This document shows positions 28,304 through 36,285 of a stretch of 62,719 nucleotides of DNA, in pieces; positions within the stretch are counted from its first letter, which is position 1, and each line of letters opens with the position of its first letter. The stretch is from positions 1 to 62,719 of the forward strand of contig NZ_JACONW010000014.1 in assembly GCF_014357575.1 (NCBI RefSeq), read 5' to 3'. This DNA comes from Pseudomonas folii. GTDB lineage: Bacteria > Pseudomonadota > Gammaproteobacteria > Pseudomonadales > Pseudomonadaceae. The notes under the pieces are model-generated. The model did not search any database. It was not told where the DNA came from and saw nothing but the letters and a program-made list of their open reading frames with translations. The position numbers were made by a program, and so were the translations under genes.

Positions 28304-29411
28304 AAGGTTTGACCTTTGTGAATTTGCTGATGAAACCAACCTCGGGATCGTCGCCTTCGTAAAGGACGCTGGCGTCCGCCGGGATTGTGGTTTCGCCGTA
28401 TATTTCGTGAGTCGACGCGCAGATACGTTGCAAGGCTGGATCGGCCGCAAAAGCCAATAAAGCCTCGACCTCGGCCGGACTTGCACCCCCGATCCGCCAG
28501 GATTGTTCCAATACGCCGGAGCAGCGTTCGCCCTTGGCGTTGGTGCCTTGAGCAATGTCGTAGTTACGCCTTGAGGAGATGAAGTCGGGGAAATGTTTGA
28601 GCGCTGCGTTCTCGTAGTGCATGGCTTGAGTCACGGCGCGCCGAACCGGCTCATCCAACTCAAGTGCAAGCAGTGCTTCATAACCGCCGCGCACGATCCA
28701 CAACGTGGAGCCGCCGTAAACCGTCTCGCCCTTGTTGTCCTCAGTCAGGCATTGGGTACCGTGATAACTGGCGGTGATGCCGGCGACCTGAACCAGGCCA
28801 ACACTCAGGGTGACGACGTCAGTGAGGTCTTCTTCGATCACCAGCCCCCATGTTGCGACTTCCTCCATGTCTTGCTCGGCAATCGCCGTCTTGAGTTGGT
28901 CCTGATCAGTGACCACGATTTGCCCACGTCCAGCCGTCGCCAGCACCGGTTTTATCCGCGCCGGTCCATTGGCCAATACCCGTTCACCGGCACGCACTGC
29001 GTCGGCTTCATTGAAAACGGTAAAGCCTGCGAGGACGGAGTCAGCGGCATCCTCATGAATGTGTCGCGACCAGCCGGGGGGCTGCGCCGTGGCGTCATCC
29101 AGCAGGGGATGGGAAATGGCCTTGGTGGCCATAAAGGGCTCGGCGATCAAACCACCGAACAGGTCGTCGTAAGACCGAATGTTCAGGGCGCTGTTTTCTT
29201 GCTTGCCAATCAAGGTGTCAGACGGGATGAAGTACAGATTCATGCCCTTGTGGATGGTGCTGTCGTACAGCCCGAGAAATTCACAACCCAACAGCATCGC
29301 GATTTTCTCGGCCAGTTTCTGATGCACTACGACTTCGTGTGTGGCCAGTTTTTTGTGTGTAGGCAGAAGAACTACGGCAGCTTTTTCAGTGCTCGTTCCG
29401 GATCCGCTCAT
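28287..29411 (-). CDS. DUF3182-type protein (ATP-grasp-like), function unknown
   Basis: 374 aa, no signal or TM segment. It resembles the DUF3182 family by overall pattern: an N-terminal region with HEVVVHQKLAEKIA, then a possible ATP-grasp core (ARIKPVLATAGRGQIVVTDQ, GLVIEEDLTDVVTLSVGLVQ). It is coupled to the alpha/beta hydrolase downstream, so a hydrolase-ligase pair acting on a shared small molecule is possible. Family name is from memory and unverified. Confidence 0.75.
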   Translation of the reverse strand: MSGSGTSTEKAAVVLLPTHKKLATHEVVVHQKLAEKIAMLLGCEFLGLYDSTIHKGMNLYFIPSDTLIGKQENSALNIRSYDDLFGGLIAEPFMATKAISHPLLDDATAQPPGWSRHIHEDAADSVLAGFTVFNEADAVRAGERVLANGPARIKPVLATAGRGQIVVTDQDQLKTAIAEQDMEEVATWGLVIEEDLTDVVTLSVGLVQVAGITASYHGTQCLTEDNKGETVYGGSTLWIVRGGYEALLALELDEPVRRAVTQAMHYENAALKHFPDFISSRRNYDIAQGTNAKGERCSGVLEQSWRIGGASPAEVEALLAFAADPALQRICASTHEIYGETTIPADASVLYEGDDPEVGFISKFTKVKPYECQQ

Positions 29412-29528
29412 GGACGACTCCCTGTGTAGGCCAGTGGCTCGCTACGAGGTTTTTATACGTCGACTACCTGTTTTATGAACGGAGGGGCGGTTATAGAGTT
29501 CCCCGGCGCGGACCGCCGGGCCGTCGCA

Positions 29529-29909
29529 TCAAGGCTCGGTTTTAGCCGGTGAGCCGAGAGCCTCGGTATCACCAATCGCTCTGTATTCCTTGCGCAGCGC
29601 ACGAAGCTCTTTGTGATCCAGCTTGTCCAGGCTCAGCAATGCGTTTTGCGCGTCCTTGGTCGCGCGCAGCAGTTCGTCGATCTTGATGTGCAGTACATCG
29701 TTGTCGCGGTTCTGGGTGTTCTGAATCAGGAACACCATCAGGAAGGTGATGATGGTCGTGGACGTATTGATAATCAGCTGCCAGGTATCGTTGTAATGAA
29801 ACCAGGGGCCGGTGATGGCCCACAGGCAGATCAGGGCAATCGCGGCGATGAACGTTCGTGCGCTGCCTGCCCATTTGGACAGCCCTTGGGCAAATCGGGA
29901 AAACTTCAT
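29529..29909 (-). CDS. Low-affinity iron permease family membrane protein
   Basis: 126 aa, two TM helices (TFIAAIALICLWAITGPWFH and LIINTSTTIITFLMVFLIQN) followed by QNTQNRDNDVLHIKIDELLR, the signature of the small Fet4-like family. The C-terminal part is a polar helix. Transport has not been shown for most bacterial members. The start at MKFSRF is preferred; an upstream Met adds 26 basic residues without a better ribosome site. Confidence 0.8.
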   Translation of the reverse strand: MKFSRFAQGLSKWAGSARTFIAAIALICLWAITGPWFHYNDTWQLIINTSTTIITFLMVFLIQNTQNRDNDVLHIKIDELLRATKDAQNALLSLDKLDHKELRALRKEYRAIGDTEALGSPAKTEP

Positions 29910-30065
29910 GCGGTGTGGCCTTTCGTAGAATCTGTGAACTACAGACCACACCTGTTTCTTGAAATTTCTTCTTACAAATACTTTCATCTTCGTCAGCGGT
30001 GAAACCCTTTTGCAATGCTTAGCTGTTTACATCAGCGCATTGAATACTGGAAAGGGAGAAGTGCT

Positions 30066-30260
30066 ATGCCGATGATCGCGAGATGGGCCCTGCAAGGTGT
30101 GGCGCTGTTTTTGTTTGCCTGGATGGCAGCGATGACAGGGCAGTGGAGCAGCGAAGTCATGGATGGCAGCCGATCAGACCGGCTAGCGGTGTTGGGCGAG
30201 GCGGCGTCGGTCAACAGTAAAACGGTTGCCAGCAATGAGGCCGCAAGCACCGCGCAGTAG
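30066..30260 (+). CDS. Small single-TM hypothetical protein
   Basis: 64 aa: MPMIARWALQGVALFLFAWM forms the start of one TM helix, followed by a polar tail rich in Ser and Ala. AAGGGAG stands eight bases before the ATG. Not recognised. Expressed alone on the plus strand between minus-strand genes. Confidence 0.55.
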   Translation: MPMIARWALQGVALFLFAWMAAMTGQWSSEVMDGSRSDRLAVLGEAASVNSKTVASNEAASTAQ

Positions 30261-30290
30261 TCTTTCAGAGCCGGATGAAATGGGTTTTCT

Positions 30291-30360
30291 GTAGGAGCTG
30301 CCGAAGGCTGCGAAGCGCTTATCCTGACGCGCCGCTATCGCAGCCTCCGGCAGCTCCTAC
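30291..30360. repeat. REP-type palindrome
   Basis: GTAGGAGCTGCCGAAGGCTG type, 30 bases after the small membrane protein gene. Confidence 0.85.
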
Positions 30361-30384
30361 AGGTCCAATGCTCAAATCCCAGAC

Positions 30385-30411
30385 AAAAAAAGACCCGCTA
30401 CGAGGCGGGCC
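30385..30411 (-). terminator. Rho-independent terminator, minus strand
   Basis: On the minus strand GGCCCGCCTCGTAGCGGGTC is followed by seven T. It ends transcripts coming from the 64-aa minus-strand gene at 30539. Confidence 0.8.
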
Positions 30412-30487
30412 AGGAGATTCAACAGGAGTGACGCTAGGTTAAAAGCGCTGCCGTGAAAATCATGTGAAAAGGATGTCGCAGAAATGG

Positions 30488-30517
30488 AAAGCCCGGCGAG
30501 TGAGCCGGGCTTTTTTG
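30488..30517 (+). terminator. Rho-independent terminator, plus strand
   Basis: AAAGCCCGGCGAGTGAGCCG then GGCTTTTTTG. It would end plus-strand transcription from the 64-aa membrane protein gene. It lies beyond the minus-strand terminator, so the two convergent transcripts overlap by about 130 bases. Confidence 0.8.
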
Positions 30518-30538
30518 TTCCTGATCTTTAACCTGATC

Positions 30539-30736
30539 TCAGCCGACATGCGCCGCCGTCTGGTTGACCGATGTCGAACTGAACCTGCCGGGCAACGAAT
30601 GCGGGGCGTTGATTCGTGATTGCATTTTTTCAGCAAATTCGCGGGCTTCATCCCTGCTGCGACATTTGACGGGGTAGTTATCCAGCTTCACGACCCAATT
30701 GGCGCCGTGGGTCCCTTCTTCTATTTGGATTAGCAT
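30539..30736 (-). CDS. Small hypothetical protein (65 aa)
   Basis: Begins MLIQIEEGTHGANWVVKLDN, with a central segment SRDEAREFAEKMQSRI. GGAGATG stands before the ATG and a strong terminator lies downstream. Not recognised; compact alpha/beta domain of unknown role. Confidence 0.6.
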   Translation of the reverse strand: MLIQIEEGTHGANWVVKLDNYPVKCRSRDEAREFAEKMQSRINAPHSLPGRFSSTSVNQTAAHVG

Positions 30737-31297
30737 CGGTAAGCATCTCCATCAGTAGTGAGGTGAACGAAACGCCGAGTCAACGGCGGCTGAAAACGTC
30801 GGGAAAATCCTGCGCCGAAAATGGCAAATGGGCTACACAAAAATTACCTATCCGATGAACGTAATAGCCCCGCATTTATTGGCCGAAACGGCTTATGTTC
30901 AAGATGGCAAAAATGCCGCTGTTCAGGTGCGTAAGTGGCGTTTTAATATCGTCTCGGCGTTATAAGGACGGTGAGTTGCGGGAGCTCCCAACTGTCCCTG
31001 ACACCACGCTGTCGCGAAGCAAACACAGGACCTGTAGGAGCTGCCGAAGGCTGCGATCGCGGTGTATCAGAAGAAATGCTTCGCAGCCTTCGGCAGCTCC
31101 TACAGAAAATGTATTTCAATCTAGTGGCTTGCACGTTGTTTGATGAGAACAAGCTCTGCCCCCACAGACTCACGTCAGCCCGGATCATGCCGAAACCGAC
31201 TGATATCCGGAGTAAAGGTCGTTTGGTATTGCCCTTGCATCGGATCAAGAATGAAGCCGTTATTTTCGTGTGCAGTTCTGGCGGGGATTAGTTCGAG
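30737..31297. other. 561-base gap with a 152-bp dispersed repeat
   Basis: Contains the repeat at 30996-31147 (with REP core 31034-31103). The other parts show no supported gene; the last 150 bases should hold the promoter of the oxidase gene at 31298. Confidence 0.6.
30996..31147 (+). repeat. 152-bp dispersed repeat with REP core, copy A
   Basis: Starts CCCTGACAC..GCTGTCGCGAAGCAAACA, contains a REP palindrome, and ends TTGTTTGATGAG. The same 152 bases occur inverted at 41026-41177. Confidence 0.8.
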
Positions 31298-32584
31298 ATG
31301 GATCAGTTGCGTGAAAAGTGTTTGTGGGAACAAGTCACGACTCGTCAGATTCAATCTGCTGCGCTGAGCGAATCGCTCAAGGTCGATGTCTGCGTGATCG
31401 GCGGTGGCATCACCGGTTTGTCGGCGGCATTGCACCTGCTGGAAGGCGGCAAGTCCGTCGCGCTGCTGGAAGCCTCGCGCATTGGCACCGGAGGATCGGG
31501 GCGCAATGTCGGGTTGGTCAATGCCGGTAGCTGGATTGCACCCGACGATGCTGCTGCGGTTCTCGGCCCCGGCGTCGGGGAGAAATTCAACACGGTCATG
31601 GGCCTCGCCCCGGCACTGGTCTTCGACCTGATCGAAAAATACGCCATCGACTGCCAGGCCCGTCACGAAGGCACCTTGCACATGGCTCACAACGCCAACG
31701 GTGCCAAAGACATCCAGGCGCGCCACGATCAGTGGAGGCGTCGCGGTGCCGACGTCGAACTGCTGACCGGCGCCAAGTGCCGTGAGTACTGCGGCACTGA
31801 CAAAATCCCTACCGCATTGCTCGATCGCCGTGCAGGCACCATTAATCCGATGGGTTACACCGTTGGCCTGGCAGAAACCGTGCTCAAGCTCGGCGGGCAG
31901 ATTTTCCAGAATTCGCCCGTGCAGGCAGTCACTCGCGAAGGCTCCGGCTGGCTGGTCAGCACCGCAGACGGCGCGGTATCGGCTGACAAGGTCGTGGTAT
32001 CAACCGGCGCTTACACCGAAGGCGAGTGGGCGGGCATCAAGCAGAACTTCTTCAAGGGTTACTACTACAACGTCGCCTCCGAGCCACTGACCTCAAGTGC
32101 TGCGGATGAAGTGCTCAAGTACGGCCAGGGCTCGTGGGATACCCGCCTGGTGTTGAGCAGTATTCGTCGCGACAACGAAGGCCGTTTGATCCTGGGCAGC
32201 ATGGGCAAAATGAACAATAAACCCGACTGGTTCATCAGCCGTTGGGCTGATCGCATACAAAGCCACTACTTCCCGCAACTGGGCAAAGTCCAATGGCAGA
32301 TGCACTGGACGGGCTGCATCGACTTCACCCCGGATCACATGGTCAAGTTGTTCGAACCCGCACCGGGGCTGGTGGCCGCCAATGGCTACAACGGTCGCGG
32401 TAATACCACGGGCACAGTCATGGGCAAGGCTTTCGCGGACTTTCTGATCAAGGACGATCCAAGTGTATTGCCGATTCCATTTGCCCCAGCGCCAGAGCTG
32501 AAAAGCGCGGGCGTGCGGGCGCTGGCTTATGAAACAGGTTTCAACCTGTACCATGCGGGGCAGTGTTTGCGGGTTATTCTTTAA
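31298..32584 (+). CDS. amaA: FAD-dependent oxidase, AmaA (L-pipecolate oxidase)-like
   Basis: 428 aa DAO-family flavoenzyme. Dinucleotide site VCVIGGGITGLSAALHLLEG at 31-50 and the C-terminal FAD motif ANGYNGRGNTTGTVMGKAFA. Sequence blocks such as RREGADVELLTG-like RRRGADVELLTGAKCREYCG and the ending FNLYHAGQCLRVIL match, from memory, the P. putida pipecolate oxidase AmaA, which makes piperidine-6-carboxylate in lysine breakdown. Nearby hglS and an aminotransferase fit that route. amaB is not in the window. Confidence 0.75.
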   Translation: MDQLREKCLWEQVTTRQIQSAALSESLKVDVCVIGGGITGLSAALHLLEGGKSVALLEASRIGTGGSGRNVGLVNAGSWIAPDDAAAVLGPGVGEKFNTVMGLAPALVFDLIEKYAIDCQARHEGTLHMAHNANGAKDIQARHDQWRRRGADVELLTGAKCREYCGTDKIPTALLDRRAGTINPMGYTVGLAETVLKLGGQIFQNSPVQAVTREGSGWLVSTADGAVSADKVVVSTGAYTEGEWAGIKQNFFKGYYYNVASEPLTSSAADEVLKYGQGSWDTRLVLSSIRRDNEGRLILGSMGKMNNKPDWFISRWADRIQSHYFPQLGKVQWQMHWTGCIDFTPDHMVKLFEPAPGLVAANGYNGRGNTTGTVMGKAFADFLIKDDPSVLPIPFAPAPELKSAGVRALAYETGFNLYHAGQCLRVIL

Positions 32585-32618
32585 GGCGTTGACAGTCGTC
32601 TAAGCTGAGCCACATTTT

Positions 32619-32690
32619 GTAGGAGTTGCCGAAGGCTGCGAAGGCAGTGCGTCTGACACCCCGCAATTCGCAGCCTTCGGCAGCTCCTAC
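32619..32690. repeat. REP-type palindrome
   Basis: GTAGGAGTTGCCGAAGGCTG type, between the oxidase gene and the small gene at 32722. Confidence 0.85.
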
Positions 32691-32721
32691 AAGTCACCGT
32701 TCCAATTCAAGGAGTCTTCCC

Positions 32722-32928
32722 ATGCCCACCGACTGGCACAGCAACGCCATCACCCGAGCCACTCCGGTGGACAAGACCTACAAAAACACCCAGAACGTTC
32801 GACGGTTCATGCTTGAACAGTGCGGTGAAAAATTCAAATTCGACCGGGATTTCATGGCCTGGGTACGCAACGACATTCCCAAAACCATGGGCGATGTCGC
32901 TGATGAGTGGCAGCGTCGGCAGGCGTAG
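32722..32928 (+). CDS. Small DUF6434-like protein
   Basis: 68 aa. The pattern VDKTYKNTQNVRRFMLEQCG, then FKFDRDFMAWVRNDIPKTMG and VADEWQRR, matches the short domain annotated as DUF6434, often found after a SAP domain in longer proteins; here it stands alone. AAGGAGTC precedes the ATG. The stop codon TAG lies inside the first bases of a REP palindrome. Confidence 0.75.
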   Translation: MPTDWHSNAITRATPVDKTYKNTQNVRRFMLEQCGEKFKFDRDFMAWVRNDIPKTMGDVADEWQRRQA

Positions 32929-33008
32929 GAGCTGACGAGCACCGCGAGGCTGCGATGGCGGTTAGTCTGACACTCCGCCATCGCTGGCCTCGTAACCTCG
33001 GTGAGCTC
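32925..33008. repeat. REP-type palindrome overlapping a stop codon
   Basis: GTAGGAGCTGACGAGCACCG start, with right arm GTAACCTCGGTGAGCTC followed by TCATCAAACAAAAT instead of the usual CTAC end. The right flank matches that of the repeat at 41026. Confidence 0.7.
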
Positions 33009-33052
33009 TCATCAAACAAAATATAACGACCTGATCTGGAATACTTTTTACT

Positions 33053-33154
33053 GTAGGAGTGACCGGGGTGGCGATCCACATTGCTCGCGATTGCGTAACG
33101 TCAGGCAACAATTTATCGAAACAAAAATTGAATCGCGAGCAAGCTCACTCCTAC
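33053..33154. repeat. REP-type palindrome
   Basis: GTAGGAGTGA...TTGCTCGCGATT with complementary arm AATCGCGAGCAAGCTCACTC. Directly follows another palindrome and precedes the 3' end of hglS. Confidence 0.75.
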
Positions 33155-33184
33155 AGGGTTCATGTTTGCTGCGCGACTCCCGGA

Positions 33185-34585
33185 TCAGGCCAACGGTGCG
33201 ATGCCCAGCGCTTGCGAGCACTCCAGCAGCGAGCGGCGCTGGGTGTCGGCGTAGAGCTTGAGATCATTGATGGTGCCGCGACCTAATGCGCGTTCGAAAT
33301 CCTGTTGATTGGAGCTGGTGCCGTAGTGGGACTGCGCGTCATCGCCCAGGTTGGACTGGAAAATCCCCGCCGCACTGACCGGTAAAAAATCTTCATAAAC
33401 CAACGGCTCGAAGTGCACGTCACCCGCGTTGATCAACTGCTCAAGGTCCACGTTCTGCTCTATGCCTGCGCCCTTCGCAATACCTTGTTCAGTTGGGAAG
33501 TAACGGAAATAAGCCAGACCCTGATCGCGCATCTGCTCGTAGCTGTCCGGGAACGCCTTGAAGGTTTGCCCCAGCAATTCGGCGTAACGCACGGCATTGC
33601 CTTCGTTGGGGAATTCACCCAGCGCGTCCCGAGCCTCGTTCAGCAACTGGTCATACAGCTCGCGGCCTTTGGGCGTCAAAGCTGCGCCACGCTGTTCGAT
33701 TTCACCGAAGCGCGCCGAGTGGCTGCCTGCCTCGTGAGTGGATTGGCCGATAAACGTGATGGGCTCTTCCAGCGCTTTGAAACTGGTCTGGCGCAGCAGG
33801 ATCGGGCAGTTGCGGCGCGGCGGTCCTTCAACCACAGCTTTGGGCGTGATGCATTTTTTAGGCATGCCTTCCTGCACGGCGTCGATGTCCAGCGTACGCG
33901 GGGTCAGGTGGTTGATGTGCGGACCATGAAACGCCACCACGTCCGCGATCAGACGATGCTGGGCATTGAGTTGCTTGTACTGATCCAGACTCACCGTGGC
34001 AGTGCTGTGCCAGCGAAATGTTTCCAGTGCTTGCTCGACGAAGTCCTGCGCGTCGGCTTCGGTCAGGCCGCCGTCCAGCTCAGACTTTTCAATCAGCTCA
34101 AGGGCGCGTGGGGTGAAGATCTTGCGCTGGCTGAGCACCTGACTGGCGAAGTCGCGCAGCTCGGGATTATCGATCAGCTCCAGACGCAGCAATGATGTGA
34201 ACACCCGAAACGGGCTGACTTGCAGGGCGTGCTCATGCACGGCGCGAAAAGCCGTGGAGTGCACCGGTACGCCCGCGGGCGTCAGGTCGTAATAGCCCAC
34301 CGGCTCCATGCCCATGACTGCAAATAACCGACTCAAGGTTGCCAGCTCAGTGGCGGTGCCGACCCGGATTGCGCCATGGCGCTCCATGTCCAGGCGCTGG
34401 ATTTCACCGGTCTGTTTCAAGTTTTGCGCAACCTGCGAATTGCTCGCCAGCACACCTTGGTTGGTTTCCGCGACCAGTTCCATCAGCGTGCCGTACAGCG
34501 GCACTTCGGTCTTGTACATGTCCGACATGGCTCGGGAAAAACGGGCACGGATCTCGTCACGGTTGGCGAAGCTTGAAGCTGTCAT
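33185..34585 (-). CDS. hglS: 2-oxoadipate dioxygenase/decarboxylase HglS (DUF1338/YdcJ)
   Basis: 466 aa. Fe(II)-dependent enzyme turning 2-oxoadipate into D-2-hydroxyglutarate, the last special step of D-lysine/2-aminoadipate breakdown in P. putida. The VOC-like fold has His70 (MERHGAIRVG), His226 (GPHINHLTPR) and a Glu near 295 (ARFGEIEQRG). These positions agree with the metal ligands I recall for the P. putida enzyme. The gene is on the minus strand, 206 bases from the aminotransferase gene upstream, with a REP between them. Confidence 0.9.
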   Translation of the reverse strand: MTASSFANRDEIRARFSRAMSDMYKTEVPLYGTLMELVAETNQGVLASNSQVAQNLKQTGEIQRLDMERHGAIRVGTATELATLSRLFAVMGMEPVGYYDLTPAGVPVHSTAFRAVHEHALQVSPFRVFTSLLRLELIDNPELRDFASQVLSQRKIFTPRALELIEKSELDGGLTEADAQDFVEQALETFRWHSTATVSLDQYKQLNAQHRLIADVVAFHGPHINHLTPRTLDIDAVQEGMPKKCITPKAVVEGPPRRNCPILLRQTSFKALEEPITFIGQSTHEAGSHSARFGEIEQRGAALTPKGRELYDQLLNEARDALGEFPNEGNAVRYAELLGQTFKAFPDSYEQMRDQGLAYFRYFPTEQGIAKGAGIEQNVDLEQLINAGDVHFEPLVYEDFLPVSAAGIFQSNLGDDAQSHYGTSSNQQDFERALGRGTINDLKLYADTQRRSLLECSQALGIAPLA

Positions 34586-34674
34586 TGCGGTGATTCTCCT
34601 GTTATTCGCATTAGGCGTCGTCCGCCTTTATCGACGACGTAATCCACGGCTGCCGGAGCTGTAATGCCATCTAT

Positions 34675-34761
34675 GTGGGAGCTGAGCTTGCTCGCGATTC
34701 AGGCATCTCGGTTTACCTGATGCACCGGGTTGCCTGAATCGCGGGCAAGCGTCGCTCCCAC
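34675..34761. repeat. REP-type palindrome
   Basis: GTGGGAGC...TTGCTCGCGATTCAGGC with arm GCCTGAATCGCGGGCAAGCG and CTCCCAC end. Confidence 0.8.
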
Positions 34762-34791
34762 AGGTGCTCATGCAGTCTGTAGAAATGATGA

Positions 34792-36042
34792 TTACTCCAA
34801 CCCCGCCAGACACCGCTCAAAAATATCCAGCCCTTCGCGCAACACTTCTGGCTCGATCGTTAGCGGTGCCAGCAAGCGAATGATGTGTCGCGACTTGCCA
34901 CTGGGCATCAGCAAAAGACCTTCTTTACGGGCCGATTCCAGCAATTGCGCGAGCTGTTGAGTGCCCGGGGCACCGTCAGCGTTGATCAGCTCGATACCGC
35001 GCATGGCCCCCACGCCTGTCAAACGCCCCAGATGAGGCGACAACTTGTTGGCCTGCCACGCCTCGTAACGGCTGACGATCATGCTTTCCTGCAGCTCGCC
35101 CCAGGCCGACAGGTTCGCGTCGTTCAACTGGTCGAGGCTGGCGATACCCGCCGCGCACGCAATCGGGTTGCCGGAATACGTGCCGCCAAGGCCGCCTTTG
35201 GGCAGCGTGTCCATCAATTCTCTGCGACCCACCACTGCGCCCATCGGAATGCCGCCTGCAATGCTCTTGCCCAGCAGAATCAGATCGGGCTCGATGCCCA
35301 GTCGGCTGAACGCAAAGCGCTGCCCGGTGCGGCCGAACCCTGACTGGATTTCATCGGCAATCAGCAGAATGCCTTTGTCATCGCAGAACCTGCGCAGCGC
35401 CTGGGCAAAATCAGGCTCCATGGCCAGAAAACCGCCTTCACCCTGTACGGCTTCGAAGATGAAACAGGCAACGTCGCTCACGTCTATTTCGACGCTGAAC
35501 AGCCGGTCCATGGCCTTGAGCGCTTGCTCGGTGGTCACGTCGTTGTCTTTACTGGGGTAGGGGATATGAAACACCGGGCCGGGCAACACGCCGACTTTTT
35601 GCTTGTACGGCGCGACCTTGCCATTGAGGTTAAGGGTCGCCAGGGTGCGACCATGGAAGCCGCCATCAAAGGCAATCACTGCGGTTTTGCCCGTAGCACC
35701 ACGGACGATCTTCAGCGCATTTTCTGCCGCTTCTGCACCGCTATTGGTGAGCATGCCGCTGAGCGGATACGACACCGGGACAAATTGCTCCAGTTTGTCC
35801 ATGAATCTGACGTAGGGTTCGTGAGGCACTGCGTTGAAGCAATAGTGTGTAAGTTTCGTGGCCTGATCCTGAATCGCCGCCACCACTTGTGGATTGGTAT
35901 GCCCCAGATTGAGCACACCAATGCCGCCGACAAAGTCGATATAGCGCTTGTTATCGGTGTCCCACACTTCGGCGTTTCTGCCGTGGGACAGCGTCAGCGG
36001 GTGAACATGAGAAATGGATTGGCTGATGTTTTCGCGACTCAT
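34792..36042 (-). CDS. Class III PLP aminotransferase, probable 2-aminoadipate transaminase
   Basis: 416 aa of the GabT/omega-aminotransferase family. PLP-binding Asp230 in LIADEIQSGFGRTG, Schiff-base Lys259 in LLGKSIAGG, and SGAEAAENALK at 101-111 binding phosphate. Generic annotation would be 4-aminobutyrate aminotransferase, but next to hglS the likely reaction is 2-aminoadipate to 2-oxoadipate, as for P. putida PP_4108 (recalled). Substrate is inferred from context. Confidence 0.85.
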   Translation of the reverse strand: MSRENISQSISHVHPLTLSHGRNAEVWDTDNKRYIDFVGGIGVLNLGHTNPQVVAAIQDQATKLTHYCFNAVPHEPYVRFMDKLEQFVPVSYPLSGMLTNSGAEAAENALKIVRGATGKTAVIAFDGGFHGRTLATLNLNGKVAPYKQKVGVLPGPVFHIPYPSKDNDVTTEQALKAMDRLFSVEIDVSDVACFIFEAVQGEGGFLAMEPDFAQALRRFCDDKGILLIADEIQSGFGRTGQRFAFSRLGIEPDLILLGKSIAGGIPMGAVVGRRELMDTLPKGGLGGTYSGNPIACAAGIASLDQLNDANLSAWGELQESMIVSRYEAWQANKLSPHLGRLTGVGAMRGIELINADGAPGTQQLAQLLESARKEGLLLMPSGKSRHIIRLLAPLTIEPEVLREGLDIFERCLAGLE

Positions 36043-36166
36043 GATCAGTTTTTCTGCCAGAAGAGATTGCCCCTATATAAGCGAGTAAGGCCAATCACCC
36101 ACAAGCGAAATAAACTCGCGGCGTCATTCCAATAATTCGGGACGTGGTACACCTGACCTATTCCCC

Positions 36167-36252
36167 AAGGAGCTCACGAGCCCCGCGAGGCAGCGATGGC
36201 GGTCTGTCAGACAAATCGCTATCGCTGTCTCGCGGGGCTCGTGAGCTCCTAC
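36167..36252. repeat. REP-type palindrome
   Basis: AAGGAGCTCACGAGCCCCGC and GCGGGGCTCGTGAGCTCCTA arms, nearly perfect. It is the only structure between the chemoreceptor 3' end and the aminotransferase 5' region. Confidence 0.85.
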
Positions 36253-36285
36253 AGGTTGTGTATTAAAACCGGCAAGGCGCTCGGC

